This document shows, in pieces, positions 24,515 through 28,954 of a stretch of 28,954 nt of DNA. The DNA comes from an uncultured bacterium (GTDB lineage Bacteria > Cyanobacteriota > Vampirovibrionia > Gastranaerophilales > Gastranaerophilaceae): positions 1 to 28,954 of the forward strand of contig CABUAQ010000016.1 in NCBI GenBank assembly GCA_902489575.1. The letters run 5' to 3'. Position 1 is the stretch's first letter. Every line of letters starts with the position of its first letter. Both the position numbers and the translations under genes were made by a program. The notes below the pieces were generated by a model, which was given only the letters and a program-made list of their open reading frames with translations, did no database searches and had not been told where the DNA came from.

Positions 24515-25857
24515 TGGCACAAGGTGTAAAAATGCCGACAACTGACGATTTGATGTCAATGTGGAATGCTTCCGGTTTGAAGCAGAAAATCCTGTTTACA
24601 TTTTTAATGATTGCAGTTTGGAGATTCGGAGTTCAGATGCCTTTGTATGGTATCAACAATCAGGTTTTTTCAAATATTGCACAGGGTAATAATATTATCG
24701 GATTTTTAGATTTGTTTTCAGGCGGTGCTTTAGGTAAGGTATCTATTCTTGCTTTGGGTATAGGTCCGTTTATCACATCATCAATTATCGTTCAGCTTGT
24801 TTCTGTAGTTATTCCGGCTTTGGAAAAATTGCAGAAAGAAGAAGGGGAAGCAGGAAGGCGTAAGTTATCCCAGTATACAAGAATTTTTACTGTGGTGCTT
24901 GCAATCTTCCAGTCATTTATTTTTATGATGTATTTGCATCACCTTCCTGGTGCAATTATGCCGCAGGTAAATCCTGTAGCATTTTATGCAAGTTCAGTAT
25001 GTGTTTTGACTGCAGGCGCAGTTCTTGTGATGTGGATTTCTGAATTGATAACAGAAAGCGGTATTGGTAACGGAGGTTCATTAATTATCTTCTGTGGTAT
25101 TTTATCTGGAATTCCGATATATGCATCAAGAACAATGCAATTGGTTAAGGCAAGTTCGCAAATGCAGGCAGGGTTGCTTGTATTGCTTACAATCTTTTTC
25201 CTTGCAATGATTTTAATTGTAATTATGCAGGAAGCTGTCAGAAAAGTTGTTATAGTTAATCCTAAAAGACAAATAGGAAATAAGGTTTATGGTGGTATGA
25301 ATTCGTTTATTCCGTTTAAACTTAATCCGGGCGGGGTTATGCCTATAATCTTTGCAATTGCGATTTTGTTATTTCCGTCAACTATTTTGGCTTTAGTCGG
25401 ACAGGCTAACTTTAAATCTGCTGCTGTTAAAACTTTTGTAGTAACTTTGAATCAGTATTTAAGTCCGGATGGAATTATATATTATGTGTTGTATATTGGT
25501 TTGATTGTTGCATTAACATTTTTCTATGCATCTATCATGCCTAATATGCAGCCAAAGGATATTGCGGATAACTTGAAAAAGTATGGTTCCTCAATTCCAG
25601 GGATTAAGCCGGGTAAACCGACTGCTGATGCATTGGATAAAATTTTATCAAAAACAACATTTATCGGTGCTATCGGTTTAGGTATTATCGCATTAGTTCC
25701 GTCTTTGGCAAGTTACTTGACTCATATTGAAACCTTGCAAGGTATTGGTGCTACATCTTTAATCATCATGGTTGGAGTTGCTCTTGATTTGATAAATCAG
25801 GTAAAAACTCATTTGTTAGCCAGAAATTATGAATCTTTCTTAAAAGATAATATGTAA
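24514..25857 (+). CDS. secY: Preprotein translocase subunit SecY
   Basis: 447 aa, ten hydrophobic segments, the pore of the Sec translocon. Visible family blocks: GGALGKVSILALGIGPFITSSI, the plug and second-helix region, EAGRRKLSQYTR, the cytoplasmic C5 loop QPKDIADNLKKYGSSIPGIKPGKPT, and the end loop. It is coupled to rplO by a one-base overlap. adk, map, infA and rpsM, which often follow it, do not; a terminator does. Confidence 0.98.
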   Translation: MAQGVKMPTTDDLMSMWNASGLKQKILFTFLMIAVWRFGVQMPLYGINNQVFSNIAQGNNIIGFLDLFSGGALGKVSILALGIGPFITSSIIVQLVSVVIPALEKLQKEEGEAGRRKLSQYTRIFTVVLAIFQSFIFMMYLHHLPGAIMPQVNPVAFYASSVCVLTAGAVLVMWISELITESGIGNGGSLIIFCGILSGIPIYASRTMQLVKASSQMQAGLLVLLTIFFLAMILIVIMQEAVRKVVIVNPKRQIGNKVYGGMNSFIPFKLNPGGVMPIIFAIAILLFPSTILALVGQANFKSAAVKTFVVTLNQYLSPDGIIYYVLYIGLIVALTFFYASIMPNMQPKDIADNLKKYGSSIPGIKPGKPTADALDKILSKTTFIGAIGLGIIALVPSLASYLTHIETLQGIGATSLIIMVGVALDLINQVKTHLLARNYESFLKDNM

Positions 25858-25874
25858 TATTGATACGAATAAGT

Positions 25875-25914
25875 CAAAGGCCCGGAATTTATAATTCCGG
25901 GTCTTTGTTTGTTT
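25875..25914 (+). terminator. Terminator of the rpsE-secY operon
   Basis: A 14-bp stem CAAAGGCCCGGAAT (25875-25888) and ATTCCGGGTCTTTG (25894-25907) with one G-T pair and a 5-base loop, followed by TTT. Confidence 0.85.
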
Positions 25915-25931
25915 TAAAATGTGTAATGTTG

Positions 25932-25960
25932 TTGAATGTTATGGGGTTTTATGTTATAAT
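25932..25960 (+). promoter_or_regulatory. Promoter of the third prepilin
   Basis: TTGAAT (25932-25937), 17 bases, TATAAT (25955-25960), with an extended TG one base before the -10. Transcription would begin near 25967; a GAGGGG SD (25986-25991) and ATG 25996 follow. Confidence 0.7.
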
Positions 25961-25995
25961 TTATTATGATGATTAAAGTTAATATGAGGGGTTAA

Positions 25996-26046
25996 ATGTT
26001 GAAAGCTAGTCATAGTAAGGATTTTTGGGGGGGGGCACCTTTATAG
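25996..26046 (+). other. Short ORF ending beyond a poly-G tract, out-of-frame leader of the prepilin
   Basis: ATG at 25996 with SD GAGGGG 4 bases upstream. It reads MLKASHSKDFWGG and then stops at TAG 26044-26046 because the G run has nine bases. With eight G, or eleven, it would continue into the prepilin frame, giving a leader of about 31 residues before the GFTLAE cleavage region. Confidence 0.6.
26027..26035 (+). repeat. Poly-G tract (G9)
   Basis: Nine G in a row, preceded by five T, in a genome where the next longest G run I noticed is five. It lies in the leader of the 26-kb prepilin and sets its reading frame. Confidence 0.85.
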
Positions 26047-26077
26047 ACTCCTCTGTTTAAACCATTTTGCTGAAGAA

Positions 26078-26770
26078 TTGAAATCAGGTTTTACTTTAGC
26101 TGAAATTTTAATAACACTTGGAATAATTGGGGTTGTTGCGGCCATGACAATACCTAATTTGATAGCTAATGCTCAGAAGAAAGCAGCAGCTATGAAAGTT
26201 AAGGCTTTTTATTCAAAAATAAATCAGGCATTGAGATTGTCAATAGCTGATAATGAAGAACCCGAAGGCTGGATTTATCCGAATCCTGATAACTATGCTG
26301 AGATGCAGGAGTTTTTAAAAACTTATTTTCATCCGTATATTAAGTTGTCTGCTTGTGAAAATCATCCTATTGCATATGAAGGTGGTGCTACAGCTTGCAC
26401 TTTATTAGACGGTGGTGTTGCGATTTTTGGTTATGTTGAAGGTTTGGATATATATTACATTACGGATTACAAGTATTATCAGAAAGCTAAAGATAATAAT
26501 ACTGATTTTCGTAAGGACTTCCGCCATTCATTTGCTTTTTCTCTCCAGCGTATAAACTCCGGTGGTTATGTTCCTGGTGGTATTGGCAGGGATGAAGGAG
26601 TTAGAAATAGTAATTTTGTAGTTCCTTATTCTATGGATTGGAGTGGTACGAGAGAGGATTTATTAACTAATACAAAGTATGGTTGTAATAAAAATGCTCA
26701 ATATCCGTCATTTTGTGCAAAATTAATTATGGATAGTGGTTGGGTAATTCCTAAAGATTATCCTTGGTAA
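26078..26770 (+). CDS. Type IV-like prepilin whose start is out of frame with its own leader
   Basis: 230 aa from a TTG at 26078. GFTLAEILITLGIIGVVAAMTIPNL is a full prepilin N-terminal helix with Glu at mature position 5; the body is 200 aa with four cysteines and no known family. The TTG has no proper SD. The same frame is open back through the G tract (26036-26077, no stops), and an ATG with strong SD and promoter lies at 25996, off frame by one base. The likely full protein begins there when the tract has eight G: M1...G31|F32. With nine G the product from 25996 stops. So the gene is either phase-variable, an OFF or weakly expressed copy, or mis-called by one G. Prepilin identity is certain; the start is not. 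Confidence 0.88.
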   Translation: MKSGFTLAEILITLGIIGVVAAMTIPNLIANAQKKAAAMKVKAFYSKINQALRLSIADNEEPEGWIYPNPDNYAEMQEFLKTYFHPYIKLSACENHPIAYEGGATACTLLDGGVAIFGYVEGLDIYYITDYKYYQKAKDNNTDFRKDFRHSFAFSLQRINSGGYVPGGIGRDEGVRNSNFVVPYSMDWSGTREDLLTNTKYGCNKNAQYPSFCAKLIMDSGWVIPKDYPW

Positions 26771-26775
26771 TATTG

Positions 26776-28062
26776 TCAATTTAGAAATTGAGCATATATT
26801 ATCCCATTTTTATATTTTGTTATTTTGATATTTTGCAGGGTATTGTATACATCTTGTCGTTGTGATTCTATTTGTACGGTAAGATAATTTCTAGTGATAC
26901 CTTTGAGATTGTTAGAATGTTTGTCTCTATGTTTTTCGATCAATACTTCATAGATTTTGCCAATATTTTTATTAATAAATTCGTCAAGTTTTGATTTTGA
27001 TATTTTCTTTAAAATATCCGCTCTAATATTTTTTATATTATCCGGAACCTGATTATTCAGGTTTGCTCCTACTGTTCCTTTTCTTTTTGAATACGGGAAT
27101 GTATGTATTTGAGTAAGTCCGGATTTTTCAAGATTATTAAGTGTAATTTCGAAATCTTCTTCTGTCTCTCCGGCAAATCCAGCAATGATATCACATCCTA
27201 AAAACGGCAGGTCAAAGATTTCATTGATTTGTTCAATTTGGTTTAAATAATCTTCAGTTTTGTAAAATCTATTCATTGAACGCAGAGTTTTATCATTTGC
27301 GGATTGAAGTGATAGGTGAAAATGCGGACAGAATTTATTTGAGGTTTTTAAAAATTCAAGTAATTCCGGGGTGATTTCTGTTGGATTGAGGGAACCAAGC
27401 CGGTAGCGTTCTATCGATGTACAGGTTTCGATTTCTTTCAATAAATCAAGGATCGTCAACCCGAATTCTTTTCCCCATTGTCCAATATGAATTCCTGTTA
27501 ATATAACTTCTTTAAATCCAAGTTTTGAAAAATTATTTATCTGATTAATAATAAAGTCAGTTTTGGCACTGCGGCTTTTCCCTCTAGCTTTCCAAATAAT
27601 ACAGTATGTGCATCTGTTGTCACAGCCGTCTTGAATTTTTAAACTGGCACGTGTTTTTGTTGTGTCAATAAGTTCTACCTTATTGAAATCTTCAAGTTTC
27701 ATTATGTCTTTTGCGTGTAGTTTTTCGTCAAGGGTTATATAATCATACAGGTGAAGTTTTTCATCGTTACCAATAACGTAGTCAATAAAGTCGTTTTGCA
27801 GAAGTTGTTCTTTTTCAAGCTGGGCCATACAGCCTGTTGCAATGGTTATTATATCTTCTTTTTTATGTTTGGCAGATCTAAGATGATAGAGAGCTTCATT
27901 ATCGCTTTTATGAGTTACTGAGCATGAATTAATAATATAAATATCTGCATCTTTGATATTTTTAACTTTTTCCAGTCCGTGATTTTTTAAGTTTTCTTCA
28001 ATTATGGCGCTTTCAAACTGGTTAGATTTACAGCCCATGGTGTGAATGTAAAATTTTTTCAT
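26776..28062 (-). CDS. mtaB: tRNA 2-methylthio-N6-threonylcarbamoyladenosine methylthiotransferase
   Basis: 428 aa radical-SAM methylthiotransferase (MiaB family) that adds methylthio to t6A37 of tRNA. N-terminal UPF0004 cluster cysteines are C11, C47 and C78; radical-SAM cysteines C147, C151 and C154 are in DGCDNRCTYC; the C-terminal part looks like a short TRAM-like RNA-binding region (NIGKIYEVLIE...). MGCKSN and the length suit MtaB over MiaB (larger) and RimO. The start is fixed by the family motif. AAGGA abuts the ATG, too close for a normal SD, and the promoter places transcription start at the ATG itself. Confidence 0.93.
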   Translation of the reverse strand: MKKFYIHTMGCKSNQFESAIIEENLKNHGLEKVKNIKDADIYIINSCSVTHKSDNEALYHLRSAKHKKEDIITIATGCMAQLEKEQLLQNDFIDYVIGNDEKLHLYDYITLDEKLHAKDIMKLEDFNKVELIDTTKTRASLKIQDGCDNRCTYCIIWKARGKSRSAKTDFIINQINNFSKLGFKEVILTGIHIGQWGKEFGLTILDLLKEIETCTSIERYRLGSLNPTEITPELLEFLKTSNKFCPHFHLSLQSANDKTLRSMNRFYKTEDYLNQIEQINEIFDLPFLGCDIIAGFAGETEEDFEITLNNLEKSGLTQIHTFPYSKRKGTVGANLNNQVPDNIKNIRADILKKISKSKLDEFINKNIGKIYEVLIEKHRDKHSNNLKGITRNYLTVQIESQRQDVYNTLQNIKITKYKNGIIYAQFLN

Positions 28063-28068
28063 TCCTTG

Positions 28069-28097
28069 ATATTATATAAAACAATTTAAATTGTAAA
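28069..28097 (-). promoter_or_regulatory. mtaB: mtaB promoter at the start codon
   Basis: On the minus strand TTTACA (28097-28092), 17 bases, TAATAT (28074-28069). The predicted start is at about 28062, the A of the ATG. An overlapping TATAAT (28076-28071) would give a start within two bases of it. Confidence 0.45.
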
Positions 28098-28133
28098 TAT
28101 TTGTGTACATATGTTATTAAAATAGCAAAAAAT

Positions 28134-28162
28134 TTTACTTTCTGTTTTTAAATGTGTATAAT
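28134..28162 (+). promoter_or_regulatory. Promoter of the last gene
   Basis: TTTACT (28134-28139), 17 bases, consensus TATAAT (28157-28162). The start near 28169 leaves a 20-nt leader holding the SD. Confidence 0.6.
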
Positions 28163-28188
28163 CAAAGTGTGAAAGGTAAAGGTGTTAT

Positions 28189-28954
28189 ATGCAAGTAAAT
28201 TCTGTATCTTCAAGAGCCGCGGAGGGTAAACAAGTCTTTGGTAACCTCAATGCTGACCGTGATTATCAATTGAAAAGGGCTTATCTTGAACAGTTTGCAA
28301 ACGCTAGTGATAAAGATATTCAGTCTTTAGCTTATAAAACAGCTTCACAAAGAGTTAATGATAAAAAACATAAACGAATTACTAATGCTTTGTATTATTC
28401 TGTACCTTTGGCAGCAGGTTTAGCAGCTGCAGTCAGATCTCCTGAAATTGTTATGAAGACTGCTGCTAATGCAGCTAAGAAATCTTCAGTAAAAATGATT
28501 GATTTAACAAGATATGGCAGGATGGCGAGATTCTTAAACACTTCGGTAAGTTGGGCTGCTACGTTCCTGGCGGTTGATGCTATTTTTGGTACTAAGCGCT
28601 ATTTAGACAAAAAAGTTCCTGACATGGGTAAATTTACGCAAGAACATCCGGTTATATCATCTTTAGCGACAGTTGGTGTTGCAATAGGCGCATTAATCGG
28701 TTTAAATAAAGGCGCAAGCAAGTTATTGAGCAAGGTAGTTAAAAATGTTCCGGATAAAGAAGTTGAACAGTCAATTGCGAATATTGCGAAAAAACTTAAT
28801 AAAAACAAATTTTTAGATTCTATGGCAAAGAAAATTGATAAAGTTCCATCTGCAATTAAAGAATTTACAAAAGGTGTTATTGACTTTTCTCCAATGCTGT
28901 TGATATTCGGCAGTATTGCTCACTCTTTCAATCACCAGAGTGTTAAAACAAGAG
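28189..28954 (+). CDS. Unknown multi-helix membrane protein, 3' end outside the window
   Basis: Open from ATG 28189 to the window end (255 codons, no stop). SD AGGTG lies 4 bases before the ATG, and a good promoter precedes it. No signal peptide: it begins MQVNSVSSRAAEGKQVFGN, with a soluble first ~60 residues. Candidate helices at about 67-82 (LYYSVPLAAGLAAAV), 116-134, 156-172 (ATVGVAIGALIGL) and near 240. The make-up (polar N-terminus, then spaced Ala/Gly helices and Lys-rich loops) resembles the unknown proteins at 15172 and 16213, but I see no extended sequence match. The start and strand are well supported; function is not. Confidence 0.75.
   Translation, partial: MQVNSVSSRAAEGKQVFGNLNADRDYQLKRAYLEQFANASDKDIQSLAYKTASQRVNDKKHKRITNALYYSVPLAAGLAAAVRSPEIVMKTAANAAKKSSVKMIDLTRYGRMARFLNTSVSWAATFLAVDAIFGTKRYLDKKVPDMGKFTQEHPVISSLATVGVAIGALIGLNKGASKLLSKVVKNVPDKEVEQSIANIAKKLNKNKFLDSMAKKIDKVPSAIKEFTKGVIDFSPMLLIFGSIAHSFNHQSVKTR

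Overview
The window looks like a chromosomal segment of a low-GC, Gram-negative-type bacterium, most likely a gut-type Vampirovibrionia/Melainabacteria (order Gastranaerophilales). I infer this from the combination of several stand-alone type IV-like prepilins with the N-terminus FTLAE(V/I)LITLGIIGVVAA, Kdo-synthesis genes (outer-membrane LPS), a small flagellar cluster, and large membrane proteins of no recognisable family. Nothing in the sequence proves the lineage. I see no rRNA, tRNA, CRISPR array, insertion sequence or prophage, and no gene-free stretch above about 220 bases.

Layout. 1-1830: an edge terminator and a minus-strand chimeric prepilin that carries YadA-type head repeats and a C-terminal S74 intramolecular chaperone. 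1912-4610: valS with its terminator. 4663-6216: a small unknown protein, then a four-domain S1 protein and a terminator. 6265-8624: a compact flagellar operon (fliJ, fliK-like, hook/rod protein). 8649-9600: rpiB-rsfS and a bidirectional terminator. 9621-11042 (minus): phosphomannomutase/phosphoglucomutase. 11045-11966: an orphan sugar-type ABC permease on a promoter so close to the ATG that the mRNA may be leaderless. 11978-12232 (minus): a small unknown protein. 12322-15092: kdsD-kdsC-queD-uppP, a mixed operon for Kdo, queuosine/pterin and undecaprenyl phosphate recycling. 15134-20564: a three-gene operon of two unknown membrane proteins and a cytosolic GH13 enzyme resembling GlgE-type maltosyltransferases. 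20587-21828 (minus): leuC. 21883-22931: a minus-strand prepilin divergent from a small XRE repressor, with two near-identical 17-bp repeats between them. 22950-25914: a detached piece of the spc operon (rpsE-rpmD-rplO-secY) with its own promoter and a leader of about 147 nt. 25932-26770: a third prepilin, whose well-formed promoter, SD and ATG are put out of frame by a run of nine G. 26776-28062 (minus): mtaB. 28134-end: an unfinished membrane protein gene.

Best leads: (1) the poly-G tract in the leader of the 26-kb prepilin, a candidate phase-variation switch or a base-calling error; (2) the prepilin/YadA-head/S74 chimera; (3) the unknown membrane-protein plus GlgE-like operon; (4) the XRE/tandem-repeat/prepilin module.

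Most promoters fall into two classes by eye: TTGA-type -35 boxes (all three prepilins, rpsE, the 15-kb operon) and TTTAC(A/T/C) boxes with exactly 17-base spacers (rpsA, rpiB, leuC, mtaB, the last gene). All promoter, terminator and operator calls come from reading the sequence only.
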